A DNA stretch of 64,000 nt from Deltaproteobacteria bacterium. GTDB taxonomy: Bacteria; Myxococcota_A; UBA9160; SZUA-336. The translations under genes and the position numbers were made by a program. Location: NCBI GenBank assembly GCA_029261925.1, contig JAJDAJ010000070.1:131613-195612 (forward strand). Direction: 5' to 3'. Positions within the stretch are counted from its first letter, which is position 1. The number at the start of each line of letters is the position of its first letter. Below are positions 38,055 through 47,330 of the stretch, piece after piece. The notes beneath the pieces were generated by a model. The model did no database searches, was not told the origin of the DNA, and worked only from the letters and a program-made list of their open reading frames with translations.

Positions 38055-40249
38055 TGACTCGCGAAGCGCCGCCGCAGGCGCTCGCGCACGAGCTCGGCGG
38101 CGGTGTTCAGGCTGAAGGTGAGCGCGAAGAGAACGACCGAGGACAGGAAGAGCGTCCGGTACAGCGTTCCGCCGTGCGGCGCCTCGGGGATCTCCACCGC
38201 GATGTTGGCGGACAGGGTCCGGAAGCCGTTGAAGGCGCTCCAGTCGAGGATGGGCGTGTTCCCCGTCGCCATCAGGACGATCATGGTCTCGCCGATCGCG
38301 CGTCCGAAGCCGATCATGACGGCCGCGAAGATGCCGGGGCTCGCGGCGGGCAGCACGATGCGCGCGACGGTCTGCCAGCGCGTGGCGCCGAGCGCGAGCG
38401 ACGCGGCGCTCAGGCTTCCCGGCACGTTGGACAGGGCGTCGTCCGAGAGCGAGAGGATGATCGGGATGACCGCGAAGCCCATCGCGATCCCGGCGACGAT
38501 CGCGTTGCGCTGGTCGTAGACGAGCCCGGTCGTCCGATCGAGCCAGGTCGACACGCTGCCGTCGAACCAGAGCTGCTCCAGAACCGGACTCAGCGCGATG
38601 CAGACCGCCCCACCCAGGCAGAGCACGACCAGGTGCACGCCGATCTCCGAGCCGTCGGGCAGCCGGTGTGTCCAGGCGCGCGGCAGGGCGCGCCAGGCGC
38701 TCCCCGCCATCACGCCCAGCAGCGGCAGGACCAGCGCCATCAGCAGCAGTCCAGGCAGCAGCTGCTCGAGGCGCGGAGCGAGCCAGAGACCCGCCACGAA
38801 GCCGAGCACCACGCTCGGCAGCGAGGCCATGATCTCGACCGTGGGCTTGATGCTCGCCTGCAGCCGCGGGTCCATGAACTGCGAGACGTAGATCGCCCCC
38901 AGGATCCCCAGCGGCATGGCCAGCAGCAGGGCATACAGGGTTCCCTTGAGCGTGCCGACCAGCAGCGGCACCAGGCTGAGCTTGGACTCGAACTCGTCGG
39001 TGCCGCCGGTGGACTGCCAGACGTACGCGGGCCCCGGATAGTCCTCGTACCAGACGCGGCCCACGAACGTGCGCAGGCTCGCCTCCGGGTGCGGGCTGTC
39101 CAGGCGCAGCTCCAGGATCCGGTCATCGGAGACGGCGAAGACGGCGTCGCCCTTGGGAGAGAAGCCGAGCGCGGAGGGCGTGGGATCGGCCAGGCGGTCG
39201 TGCCACAGGCGCCTGCCCGAGGTCGAGTGGTAGAGCGCGAGCTCCCCCCCCTCGCCGCGAGCCAGGAAGCTGCGGTCGCGCTGCGAGACCTCGAGCTCGC
39301 GCACGCGGCCGCCCAGCGGATCGAAGTCGCGCACGCGGGCCAGCTCGATGCGCGCCTCGCCGAGCGCCACGTGGAACCACTGCGCCAGGGTGCCGTCCGC
39401 GTGTCCCGTGATCAGCGCCCGGCCGCCGATCAGCAGTGCGAGCGCGGTGACCGGGGAGTCGACGCGTTCGATCCGCGGCGGCCCCGCGCCGCCGCGCTGC
39501 AGCTCGTAGCTGCGCAGCTCGCCGGCCGCGGTGGCGGCGTAGAGCACGCGCTGCTCGGGCTCGATGGCCAGGTGCGTCGCGCCGGGAGCGTCGGCGATGC
39601 GGAAGCGCTGCACGCGGACATCGCGCGTGCCCGTGAAGTCATTGACCTCGATGTCGATCCGCGCCAGGGCCAGCGATCCGTCGGAGAGCGCCGCCGCGAC
39701 GCTCATGCGGTGGTCGTCGCGGGCGATCGCCCAGGTCCGGACCCGGGCGTCACCGATCTCGAGATCCAGGATCTCGGGCGGCGCGATGCGCGGGGTGACC
39801 GTGCGCACGCGCCCGTCGTAGCGGATGCGCCACTGCACCTCGGCCCAGGCCACGCGTCCGTCCGCGGCCGCGGCACTGAACAGGGCTCCCCCGTCGAGCC
39901 GCGCGGCTCCGATGACCGCGGCATCGGCGGGCAGCAGCGCCTCCCGGGCGACCTCCTCGCCGTCCTCGAGGCGCAGCACCCGGATCTGACCGCGGGCATC
40001 CACGACCGCCACGTTCGTGCGGTACGGATCCGCAGCGGTCGCGACGGGTCGCTCCACGTCGATCCCGAGCCCGCGGCCCGGCGAGACCCCGGCGCCGCCG
40101 ACCAGCGGCAGCACCTCCCAGATCAGGAACACGAGAATGCCGACGAGGCTGCAGACGACCGCGACCCCACCGGCACCCACGATGCGCGCCGCGCCGCGGT
40201 CGGCCCAGAGGCGCGACCGCGGCGTCTGCGTCTCCCTGGGCTCGCTCAC
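38051..40249 (-). CDS. pstC: Phosphate ABC transporter permease PstC with periplasmic beta-propeller-like insert
   Basis: 732 residues. The first helix lies at about 25-48. A periplasmic region of about 360 residues follows, made of repeated beta segments (VAVVDARGQIRVLRLEDGEE, LITGHADGTLAQWF, ALGFSPKGDAVFAVSDDRIL) that look like WD/PQQ propeller blades. The permease domain at about 425-732 has the EAA loop SLALGATRWQTVARIVLP. Long PstC forms occur in other proteobacteria. It pairs with PstA in the inner membrane. Its start overlaps the stop of pstS by four bases, and its stop overlaps pstA. Confidence 0.92.
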   Translation of the reverse strand: MSEPRETQTPRSRLWADRGAARIVGAGGVAVVCSLVGILVFLIWEVLPLVGGAGVSPGRGLGIDVERPVATAADPYRTNVAVVDARGQIRVLRLEDGEEVAREALLPADAAVIGAARLDGGALFSAAAADGRVAWAEVQWRIRYDGRVRTVTPRIAPPEILDLEIGDARVRTWAIARDDHRMSVAAALSDGSLALARIDIEVNDFTGTRDVRVQRFRIADAPGATHLAIEPEQRVLYAATAAGELRSYELQRGGAGPPRIERVDSPVTALALLIGGRALITGHADGTLAQWFHVALGEARIELARVRDFDPLGGRVRELEVSQRDRSFLARGEGGELALYHSTSGRRLWHDRLADPTPSALGFSPKGDAVFAVSDDRILELRLDSPHPEASLRTFVGRVWYEDYPGPAYVWQSTGGTDEFESKLSLVPLLVGTLKGTLYALLLAMPLGILGAIYVSQFMDPRLQASIKPTVEIMASLPSVVLGFVAGLWLAPRLEQLLPGLLLMALVLPLLGVMAGSAWRALPRAWTHRLPDGSEIGVHLVVLCLGGAVCIALSPVLEQLWFDGSVSTWLDRTTGLVYDQRNAIVAGIAMGFAVIPIILSLSDDALSNVPGSLSAASLALGATRWQTVARIVLPAASPGIFAAVMIGFGRAIGETMIVLMATGNTPILDWSAFNGFRTLSANIAVEIPEAPHGGTLYRTLFLSSVVLFALTFSLNTAAELVRERLRRRFASQ

Positions 40250-41214
40250 TGCAGCCGGGCCAGCTCCTGCTCGGCGATGGCCGCGGGCAGCGGCATGTAG
40301 CCGTCCTTCACCACCACCTCCTGCCCCTCACGGGACAGGACGTAGCGCAGGAACTCGCCGCGCAGGGTGTCGAGCGGCTCGCCCGGCACCTTGTTGACGT
40401 ACACGTACAGGTAGCGGGCAAGCGGGTAGCGCCCGGAGTACACGTCGTCGGGATCGGTCGTCGCGTACTCGCCTCCGTCCTCCCTCGCGAGCGCCACCGT
40501 GTGCACGCCCGAGGTGCGATAGCCGATACCGCTGTAGCCGATTCCGAGCCGGTCCTCGGTCACACCCTGCACGACGGAGGCGGAGCCCGGCTGCTCCTTG
40601 ACCGTATCGGCGTAGTCGCCCTTGCATAGCGCCACGTCCTTGAAGTAGCCGTAGGTGCCCGACGCGGAGTTGCGGCCGTACAGGCGGAGCGGCTGCGAGG
40701 CCATCGCGCCGTTCAGCCCCACCTCGCCCCAGGTCGAGATGCCGGCGGCCTGCCCGCAGCGGCGGTTCTTCGAGAAGATCGCGTCCACCTGCGGCACGGT
40801 CAGCTCCCGCAGCGGGTTGTCCTTGTTCACGTACACGGCCAGCGCGTCCACGGCCACCCGGACCACCGTTGGCGGGTAGCCGAAGCGCTCCTCGAACGCA
40901 TCGATCTCGGAGTTCTTCATGGTCCTGCTCATGGGCCCGAACTGGGCGGTGCCCTCGATCAGCGCCGGGGGGGCGGTCGAGGAGCCCTTGCCCTCGATCT
41001 GCACGTTCACGCTCGGGTACTGGTTCTGGAAGCCCTCCGACCACAAGGTCATCAGGTTGTTGAGCGTGTCCGAGCCGATGGAGCTGAGACTGCCCGCAAC
41101 GCCGCTCACCGGGGCGTAGGACTCGATGCCCGGGTCCACCTCGAGGCGCTGCGCCGGGGCGGGCGCCGCCAGGAGCAGCAGGGCCGCGGTCATCGTCAGG
41201 GTCTGCCGTGTCAT
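40246..41214 (-). CDS. pstS: Periplasmic phosphate-binding protein PstS
   Basis: 322 residues with a signal peptide (about 1-21). Phosphate-site segments are SIGSDTLNNLM, GKGSSTAPPALIEG and the GRNSASGTYGYFKD loop with the Ser/Thr/Asn contacts. C-terminal YPLARYLYVYVNK is usual for the family. First gene of the pst operon, divergent from phoU, with a Pho-box-like repeat about 70-90 bases upstream. Confidence 0.95.
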   Translation of the reverse strand: MTRQTLTMTAALLLLAAPAPAQRLEVDPGIESYAPVSGVAGSLSSIGSDTLNNLMTLWSEGFQNQYPSVNVQIEGKGSSTAPPALIEGTAQFGPMSRTMKNSEIDAFEERFGYPPTVVRVAVDALAVYVNKDNPLRELTVPQVDAIFSKNRRCGQAAGISTWGEVGLNGAMASQPLRLYGRNSASGTYGYFKDVALCKGDYADTVKEQPGSASVVQGVTEDRLGIGYSGIGYRTSGVHTVALAREDGGEYATTDPDDVYSGRYPLARYLYVYVNKVPGEPLDTLRGEFLRYVLSREGQEVVVKDGYMPLPAAIAEQELARLQ

Positions 41215-41284
41215 CGCATTCCTCGTTCCCGTTTGAACCGGGCGGGAAGGTGCACGCCAGGGGTGTCGCCGGGGGGTCGCATCT

Positions 41285-41302
41285 GTGACATTCCGGTGAC
41301 AG
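41285..41302 (-). promoter_or_regulatory. PhoB-box-like direct repeat upstream of pstS
   Basis: On the minus strand CTGTCAC-CGGA-ATGTCAC: two 7-mers at an 11-base period, close to the established CTGTCAT-N4-CTGTCAT Pho box. Confidence 0.75.
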
Positions 41303-41329
41303 AATGCGTTTCTCCGGATCGCCTCGAGC

Positions 41330-41347
41330 GCTTCACCGGAGCGTCAC
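41330..41347 (+). promoter_or_regulatory. PhoB-box-like direct repeat upstream of phoU
   Basis: GCTTCAC-CGGA-GCGTCAC at an 11-base period, 66 bases before the phoU start. It is a weaker match than the pstS box. TATCGT at 41369-41374 is a possible -10. Confidence 0.5.
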
Positions 41348-41412
41348 ACGGCGGGACGGGAGCCCGGCTATCGTCGGCGCAGGCTCCTCCCCGCCCGCGT
41401 GGAGGACCCCTG

Positions 41413-42090
41413 TTGAACGTGAAGACCCACCCCGGAGCCGCAGACCTGCGCGAGATGATCCTCAGAATGGGCGCGATGGCGGAGGCCATCCTCGACAAGT
41501 CCCTGCGCTGCGTGCGCGAGCGCGATGCGGACCTGGCTGCCGAGGTGCAGCAGGACGATCTCGAGATCGACCGGATCGACGTCGCGATCGACGAGGGCGT
41601 GCTGCGCGCCCTGGCCCTGCGCGCGCCGTACGCGGAGGATCTGCGCGGCATCGTGGCCGTGAAGACCATGGCCACCGACCTGGAGCGCGTGGGCGATCTG
41701 GCGCGCAACATCGCCCGGTCCGGGGCCCGGCTGGCCGGGCACCCCACCACCGATCTCGCCGCGCGCCTCGAGCCGCTCGAGACCGAGGCGCTGCGCCAGC
41801 TGCGCCGCGCCCTGGACTGCTACGAGGCACTCGACGCCGGACTGGCGCGCGCGGTGATCGCCGACGACGACCTCCTCGACCAGATGCAGGACGAGCTCGT
41901 GGCCACGATCGTGGGCGAGCTGGCGAGCCGCACGGGCGAGACCTCCCAGGCGGTCGACATCATCCTCATCGCCGAGAGCCTCGAGCGCGTGGGCGACCAC
42001 GCCACGAACATCGCCGAGGACGTCATCCTGATCGCCGAGGCCAGGAACGTGAAGCACGCGAGCAAGCTCGGAAAGACAGGGACCGGGTAG
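41413..42090 (+). CDS. phoU: Phosphate signalling regulator PhoU
   Basis: 225 residues from the TTG at 41413, which has GGAGGA six bases upstream. Two PhoU-type three-helix repeats are seen. Each carries the metal-binding motif in similar form: KTMATDLERVGDLARNIAR at about 77-95 and AESLERVGDHATNIAEDV near 190-210. It connects PstB activity to PhoR and limits phosphate uptake. First gene of phoU-phoB-phoR. Confidence 0.93.
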   Translation: MNVKTHPGAADLREMILRMGAMAEAILDKSLRCVRERDADLAAEVQQDDLEIDRIDVAIDEGVLRALALRAPYAEDLRGIVAVKTMATDLERVGDLARNIARSGARLAGHPTTDLAARLEPLETEALRQLRRALDCYEALDAGLARAVIADDDLLDQMQDELVATIVGELASRTGETSQAVDIILIAESLERVGDHATNIAEDVILIAEARNVKHASKLGKTGTG

Positions 42091-42104
42091 GAGCTGGACC
42101 GAGG

Positions 42105-42785
42105 ATGCCCCAGCGAATCCTGGTGGTCGACGACGAGCCCGATCTCCTGGAGCTCGTGCGCGTCAACCTCGTGCAGGAAGGATTCGAGGTGCAGACCGCT
42201 TCCAGCGGCACGCGCGCCCTGGAGCAGCTCGCGGCGGCCCCCCCCGACCTGCTGCTGCTCGACCTGATGCTGCCGGACTTCTCGGGGACCGAGATCTGCA
42301 AGCGCGTCCGCGGCGACCGGCGCATCGCGGACCTGCCCATCATCATGCTCACCGCGAAGGACCAGGAGATCGACCGCGTCGTCGGCTTCGAGCTGGGCGC
42401 GGACGACTACGTGACCAAGCCGTTCAGCCCGCGCGAGCTCACGCTGCGGGTGCGCGCGGTCCTCAATCGCCGCCGGCCGGAGGGCCAGGAGCCGCGCAGC
42501 CTGAGCCGGGGGGATCTGCGCGTCGATCCGGACGCCCACCGCTGCTGGAGCGACGGCGCGGAGGTCCAGCTCACCGCCAAGGAGTTCCGGCTCCTGGTCA
42601 CGCTGATGCACCGCCCCGGACGCGTCCTCTCGCGCGACCAGCTGCTCGACGAGGTCTGGGGCACCGACATCTCGGTCACGCCTCGCACGATCGACACGCA
42701 CCTCAAGCGCCTGCGCGAGAAGCTGGGCAGCGCGGGGGACTACATCGAGACCGTCCGGGGAGTCGGCTACCGGTTCGCGGACTAG
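42105..42785 (+). CDS. phoB: Response regulator PhoB-like (OmpR family)
   Basis: 226 residues. In the receiver domain the acidic pocket is DDE at about 9-11, the phospho-acceptor D lies in LLLDLMLPD, and T and K lie in MLTAKD and VTKPFSP. The C-terminal winged helix runs from about 130 with LTAKEFRLL and ends RGVGYRFAD. Placed between phoU and phoR and near Pho-box-like repeats, it is very probably PhoB. The ATG at 42105 follows GAGG closely. Confidence 0.93.
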   Translation: MPQRILVVDDEPDLLELVRVNLVQEGFEVQTASSGTRALEQLAAAPPDLLLLDLMLPDFSGTEICKRVRGDRRIADLPIIMLTAKDQEIDRVVGFELGADDYVTKPFSPRELTLRVRAVLNRRRPEGQEPRSLSRGDLRVDPDAHRCWSDGAEVQLTAKEFRLLVTLMHRPGRVLSRDQLLDEVWGTDISVTPRTIDTHLKRLREKLGSAGDYIETVRGVGYRFAD

Positions 42786-44531
42786 ATGGCCTCCACCCGG
42801 CTCAGGCTCGTCGGCACGACCGTGGCCGCCTTCGCGGCGATCTCGCTGCTCGCGGGAGCGATCCTGCGGGCGAGCGTGAGCGAGCGCCAGGCCGCGATCC
42901 ATCTCGAGCAGCTCGTGGAGCAGGCCGAAACGCTCGCGGCCGCGCTCGACGGCGCACGGCTCGTCGCCCCCGAGGCCGGCGCCCTGAAGGCAATGGCCGA
43001 CGCGGTGCGCGCGCGCAGCGGGCTGCGGGTGAGCTTCATCGTCGCCGACGGCAGCGTGGTTGCGGACTCCGACGTGCACCGGCTCGACCTGGACCGGGTG
43101 GCCAACCACGCCGGCCGTCCCGAGATCGCCGCCGCGCTCGAGGGGCGCATGGGCAGCAGCCGGAGGCAAAGCGCCACGGTGGGTCGCACGCTGGTCTACG
43201 CCGCGGTGCCGCACCCCGCGGGCGGCGTGGTACGCGTGGCCGATGAGCGGCCCGCTCCCCCGCCGGCGGCGCTCTGGCTGGGCGTGTGGGCCACCGGCGT
43301 GGCCCTGGCCGGCGTGGCGAGCTGGATGCTGATCCGGACGGTGGCGGGCGAGCCGATCGCGCGGATCGCCGGCGCGGTCGAGGGGCTGGCCGCGGGCGAC
43401 CTCGACGCCCGGACCGGCTGGCACGCGGGCGACGAGCTCGGCCGCATCGCCGCCGCCGTGGACCGGCTCGGCGCGGAGCTCGACGCGAGGCTGCGCGAGA
43501 TCAGCGGCGAGAAGGAGCAGCTGCAGGCGGTGCTGAGCGGCATGGTCGAGGGCGTGCTCGTCCTCGACGAGCAGGGGCACATCCTGCTGGCGAATCCGCG
43601 CCTGCGCGAGATGATGCGCATGCGCGGCGACACCGCCGGCAAGCGCCCGATCGAGGCGATCCGCAACGCCGCCGTGGAGGAGGCGCTGGCGGACGCCGCC
43701 GCGGGCGCGGGGCCCGTGGTGCGCGAGATCCGCCTGGGCGGCGACCACGCGCTGCTGCGCGTCCACGCCTCGGCCTTCCCGTCGGGCGAGGGCAAGGGCG
43801 TGGTGGCGGTCTTCCATGACATCACGGAGATCCGGCGGGTCGAGGCGCTCCGGCGCGACTTCGTGACCAACGCGTCCCACGAGCTGCGCACTCCGCTCAC
43901 CGCGATCCGCGGCTTCGCCGAGACGCTGCTGCGCAACGAGCTCTCCCGCCAGGAGCAGCGGCGCTACCTCGAGATCATCCTGGGCCACTCCGAGCGCCTC
44001 TCGCGGCTGGTCGATGACCTGCTCGAGCTCTCCCGGGCCGAGAGCGCGAGCCTGCCGCTCGAGCCGCACGACCTGCGTCTGGCCGGAATCGCCTCGGACG
44101 TCCTGGCGGGCCTGACCGCGGCTGCGCGGGAGCGGGGCATCGACGCCGGGCTGCGCGTGGACGAGGACGTCAGCGCGAACGCCGATCCCGCGGCCCTCGA
44201 GCAGATCCTCATCAACCTGCTCGACAACGCCTTCAAGTACACGGATCCCGGCGGCAAGGTCGAGCTGATCGTGGGTCGTGCACCGGGGGGCCGGCCGCGC
44301 GTCCGGGTCTCCGACACCGGCATCGGGATCCCCGCGGCGGATCGCGATCGCATCTTCGAGCGCTTCTACCGCGTGGACCGGGCGCGCTCGCGCGGGCTGG
44401 GCGGCACCGGACTCGGCCTCTCGATCGTCCGCCACCTCGCCGCGGCCATGGGCGGCGAGGTCGGGGTCGAGAGCGCACCCGGGGTCGGCTCCACCTTCTG
44501 GGTGGACCTGCCCACCGCGTCCTCACGCTGA
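42786..44531 (+). CDS. phoR: Phosphate sensor histidine kinase PhoR-like
   Basis: 581 residues. It has two membrane helices (about 7-28 and 160-182) flanking a periplasmic sensor of about 130 residues. HAMP follows at about 183-235, then a PAS segment (VLSGMVEGVLVLDEQGHILLAN). The H-box is NASHELRTPLTAIRGFAETLL with the phospho-acceptor His, and the ATPase has N-box LINLLDNAFKYT, DTGIGIP and GGTGLGLSIV. Long periplasmic domains distinguish this type from E. coli PhoR. The gene starts at the base after the phoB stop. Confidence 0.93.
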   Translation: MASTRLRLVGTTVAAFAAISLLAGAILRASVSERQAAIHLEQLVEQAETLAAALDGARLVAPEAGALKAMADAVRARSGLRVSFIVADGSVVADSDVHRLDLDRVANHAGRPEIAAALEGRMGSSRRQSATVGRTLVYAAVPHPAGGVVRVADERPAPPPAALWLGVWATGVALAGVASWMLIRTVAGEPIARIAGAVEGLAAGDLDARTGWHAGDELGRIAAAVDRLGAELDARLREISGEKEQLQAVLSGMVEGVLVLDEQGHILLANPRLREMMRMRGDTAGKRPIEAIRNAAVEEALADAAAGAGPVVREIRLGGDHALLRVHASAFPSGEGKGVVAVFHDITEIRRVEALRRDFVTNASHELRTPLTAIRGFAETLLRNELSRQEQRRYLEIILGHSERLSRLVDDLLELSRAESASLPLEPHDLRLAGIASDVLAGLTAAARERGIDAGLRVDEDVSANADPAALEQILINLLDNAFKYTDPGGKVELIVGRAPGGRPRVRVSDTGIGIPAADRDRIFERFYRVDRARSRGLGGTGLGLSIVRHLAAAMGGEVGVESAPGVGSTFWVDLPTASSR

Positions 44532-44548
44532 CGCCCCGGGAACGACGT

Positions 44549-44566
44549 CTTCACGCTCCCGTCACC
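44549..44566 (+). promoter_or_regulatory. PhoB-box-like direct repeat upstream of the porin gene
   Basis: TCTTCAC-GCTC-CCGTCAC at an 11-base period, 77 bases before the porin start. Confidence 0.5.
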
Positions 44567-44643
44567 CTCCGATCGGGAATCCGTCGCCGAGTTCGAATAC
44601 GCTCCCCGCGCCACACCTGGCTGTAACCAGAGAAGGGGAGCTC

Positions 44644-45987
44644 ATGAGTTTTTCGTTCACCCGCAGGGGCCTTCGAGCGGCGGCCCGCTGCCTGATCGCC
44701 GGTGCGGTCTCGGCGATGGCGGCCGGGGTCGGCCCGGCGCGTGCCTCCGGGGATCCGATCGAGGACATCGTCGAGGTGCTGCGCGCGCAGGGCCTGATCG
44801 ACGAGGCCACCGAGCAGAAGATCCTGGCCAAGAGCCAGCAGCGACGCGTGCCGGCCGCACCCGCGGTCGGCGACGGCTTCGAGTTCGTCAAGGGCTTCGA
44901 GTGGTCCGGCGACATGCGCCTGCGCAACGAGCAGTTCTGGTACGACAGCTCGCTGGGTCAGGGCGAGTCGGACGACCGCAACCGATTCCGCTACCGCGCC
45001 CGGATCGGCTTCGAGAAGCAGATCACCGAGACCGTCCGGATGGGCATGCGCCTGGCGACCGGTACCGACCTCAACAGCACCAACGAGACCTTCGGCGACG
45101 AGTTCGTCAACGATCCGATCCTGGTGGACCGGATCTGGGCGGAGCTCGCCCTGCCCGACTGCGACTGCGGCTGGGGCACACGCGTGGTCGGCGGCAAGTT
45201 CGCGAATCCGTTCATCTGGAACAACGGCTTCGACGGCATCATCTGGGATTCCGACATCAGCCCCGAGGGCTTCTACGTGTCCAGCAGCAGGGGTCGCGCC
45301 GACGGCGGCAGGCTCCATGCCACGCTGGGCTACTTCGTGATCGACGAGAACAGCACCTCGAAGGACCCCAAGCTCTTCGCGGCCCAGCTCGGCGGCAGCG
45401 CCCGGCTCGCCGACGGCGTGGAGGCCGGGCTGCGGGTGAGCGGGTACGAGTGGCGCTCGCTGGACAGCGACTTCATCGATGCCAGCACCGACGGCGGCAC
45501 CGCCCCCACCACGGGCGGCAACCTGACCGGGGCCTTCGACGGCAAGGCCCGCGTCGGCCAGGCCAGCGCCTACGTGCGCTTCGGGAGCGGGGACTGGCCG
45601 GTGCTGCTGCACGGCACCTGGCTGCGGAACTTCACGGCCGACGCCGTCGGGGGGCTGGGCGACGAGGACACCGCCTGGGGCGGCGGCTTCGAGATCGGCA
45701 GCGCGAGGAGGCTCTTCAAGCTCGCCGCGGGCTACTTCCGGGTCGAGGCCAACGCCACGCCGTCGCGCTTCACCGACAGCGACCTGTTCGACGGCTTCAC
45801 GAACCGCGAGGGCATCCGGCTCGCCGCGGAGCGCCAGCTCGTGGAGCGCGTGACGCTCAGGATGGAGTTCTTCGACGGCGAGGAGATCCGCACCATGCCG
45901 GTCGCGCCGATCTTCGGCTCGATCACGCGCAACGGCGACCGCGCCGACCGCAAGCGCTTCCGCACGGACCTCGAGTTCAAGTTCTGA
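44644..45987 (+). CDS. Putative outer-membrane porin, probably phosphate-starvation induced
   Basis: 447 residues from ATG 44644 with GGGGAG upstream. It has a signal peptide (about 1-35), then a short helical segment (IVEVLRAQGLIDEATEQKIL) that in related porins precedes the barrel. A beta-barrel of alternating strands follows, rich in Asp, Tyr and Phe, ending in F (DLEFKF), the outer-membrane insertion signal. It resembles putative porins of the OprP/Porin_5 type. Being next to phoR and behind a Pho-box-like repeat suggests it lets phosphate or phosphate esters enter under starvation. Confidence 0.82.
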   Translation: MSFSFTRRGLRAAARCLIAGAVSAMAAGVGPARASGDPIEDIVEVLRAQGLIDEATEQKILAKSQQRRVPAAPAVGDGFEFVKGFEWSGDMRLRNEQFWYDSSLGQGESDDRNRFRYRARIGFEKQITETVRMGMRLATGTDLNSTNETFGDEFVNDPILVDRIWAELALPDCDCGWGTRVVGGKFANPFIWNNGFDGIIWDSDISPEGFYVSSSRGRADGGRLHATLGYFVIDENSTSKDPKLFAAQLGGSARLADGVEAGLRVSGYEWRSLDSDFIDASTDGGTAPTTGGNLTGAFDGKARVGQASAYVRFGSGDWPVLLHGTWLRNFTADAVGGLGDEDTAWGGGFEIGSARRLFKLAAGYFRVEANATPSRFTDSDLFDGFTNREGIRLAAERQLVERVTLRMEFFDGEEIRTMPVAPIFGSITRNGDRADRKRFRTDLEFKF

Positions 45988-46079
45988 GGCCGCGCCCGGC
46001 TGGCGCGAGCACGGCGAATCGCCAACCTCTGGACCTCGCCCCGGCGCCGCGCGCCGCGGGCGCGGTCCAGGGGGCAGGC

Positions 46080-47330
46080 ATGAGCGAGCGCATCCGGAAT
46101 CTGGGGATCCTGGTCGGGGGCGGACCCGCGCCGGGGATCAACGGGGTGATCTCGGCAGCGGTGATCGAGGCGCGCAACCGCGGCACCCGCGTGCTGGGCA
46201 TCCCCGACGGCTTCCGCTGGCTGGCCGAGGGCGACGCGAGCGTGGTCGAGCCGCTCGAGATCGCGGACGTGTCGCGCATCCACTTCCGGGGCGGCTCGGT
46301 GCTGCGGACCTCGCGCACGAATCCGACCCGCGACCCCGCCCGCATGGCCGCCGTGATCGACACGCTGGCGCGCCTCGAGATCGACGCCCTGATCACGATC
46401 GGCGGCGACGACACCGCCTTCAGCGCCTACCGGGTCGCGCAGCAGGCGGGGCGGGCGCTGCGCGTCGCCCACGTGCCCAAGACCATCGACAACGACCTCC
46501 CCCTGCCGGGAGGCGTGCCGACCTTCGGCTTCGAGACCGCGCGCCACGTCGGGGTGTCGATCGTCGAGCCCATCATGGAGGACGCGCGCTCGACCGGGCG
46601 CTGGTACCTGCTGGTGGCCATGGGCCGCAAGGCCGGCCACCTCGCGCTGGGCATCGGCAAGGCGGCGGGCGCGACGCTGACGATCATCGCCGAGGAGCTC
46701 GGCAGCGGGCCGGTGCGGCTGGAGCGAGTCGCCGACATCATCGAGGGCTCGATGATCCGGCGCCTGGCCGCCGGCCAGCCCAACGGCGTGGCGGTGATCG
46801 CCGAGGGCGTCGCCGAGCTGCTCGATCCGGCGGATCTCGCCGGCATGGCGGAGGCCGAGCGCGACGACCACGGGCACGTGCGCCTGTCGGAGCTGCCGCT
46901 GGGCAACGTGCTCAAGGACGAGCTGCGCCGGCGCCTGACGCCGCGCGGCATCGAGCTGAAGATCGTCGCCAAGGACATCGGCTACGAGCTGCGCTGCGCC
47001 GACCCGATCCCCTTCGACGCCGAGTACACGCGCGACCTGGGCTACGGGGCCGCGCGCTTCATTTGCAGCGGCGGCAGCGATGCCATGATCACGCGCCAGG
47101 ACGGGCGCATCGTCCCCGTGCCACTCGCGGAGCTCATGGACCCCGACACGGGGCGTACGCGCGTGCGCCTGGTCGACATCTCGAGCGAGTCCTACGAGGT
47201 CGCGCGCAAGTACATGCTGCGGCTCGGCCCCGGCGATCTGGACGATCCCGAGCAGGTGGCGCGGCTGGCGCGCGCCGGGCACCTGGAGCCGGCCGAGCTG
47301 CAGGCGCGCTGGGGCAAGGAGACGGCCTAG
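46080..47330 (+). CDS. 6-phosphofructokinase, pyrophosphate-dependent type
   Basis: 416 residues. The glycine-rich loop is GGGPAPGIN at about 13-21. The phosphoryl-donor site reads GGDD (108-111) and PKTIDND (133-139). D111 and K134 replace the two glycines that ATP-dependent enzymes carry, the established marker of PPi-PFKs. MGRKAGH is the fructose-6-phosphate loop. It phosphorylates fructose-6-phosphate reversibly with PPi. The ATG at 46080 follows AGGGGG. Its TAG stop shares the palindrome CTAG with the stop of the convergent AAA ATPase gene. Confidence 0.92.
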   Translation: MSERIRNLGILVGGGPAPGINGVISAAVIEARNRGTRVLGIPDGFRWLAEGDASVVEPLEIADVSRIHFRGGSVLRTSRTNPTRDPARMAAVIDTLARLEIDALITIGGDDTAFSAYRVAQQAGRALRVAHVPKTIDNDLPLPGGVPTFGFETARHVGVSIVEPIMEDARSTGRWYLLVAMGRKAGHLALGIGKAAGATLTIIAEELGSGPVRLERVADIIEGSMIRRLAAGQPNGVAVIAEGVAELLDPADLAGMAEAERDDHGHVRLSELPLGNVLKDELRRRLTPRGIELKIVAKDIGYELRCADPIPFDAEYTRDLGYGAARFICSGGSDAMITRQDGRIVPVPLAELMDPDTGRTRVRLVDISSESYEVARKYMLRLGPGDLDDPEQVARLARAGHLEPAELQARWGKETA

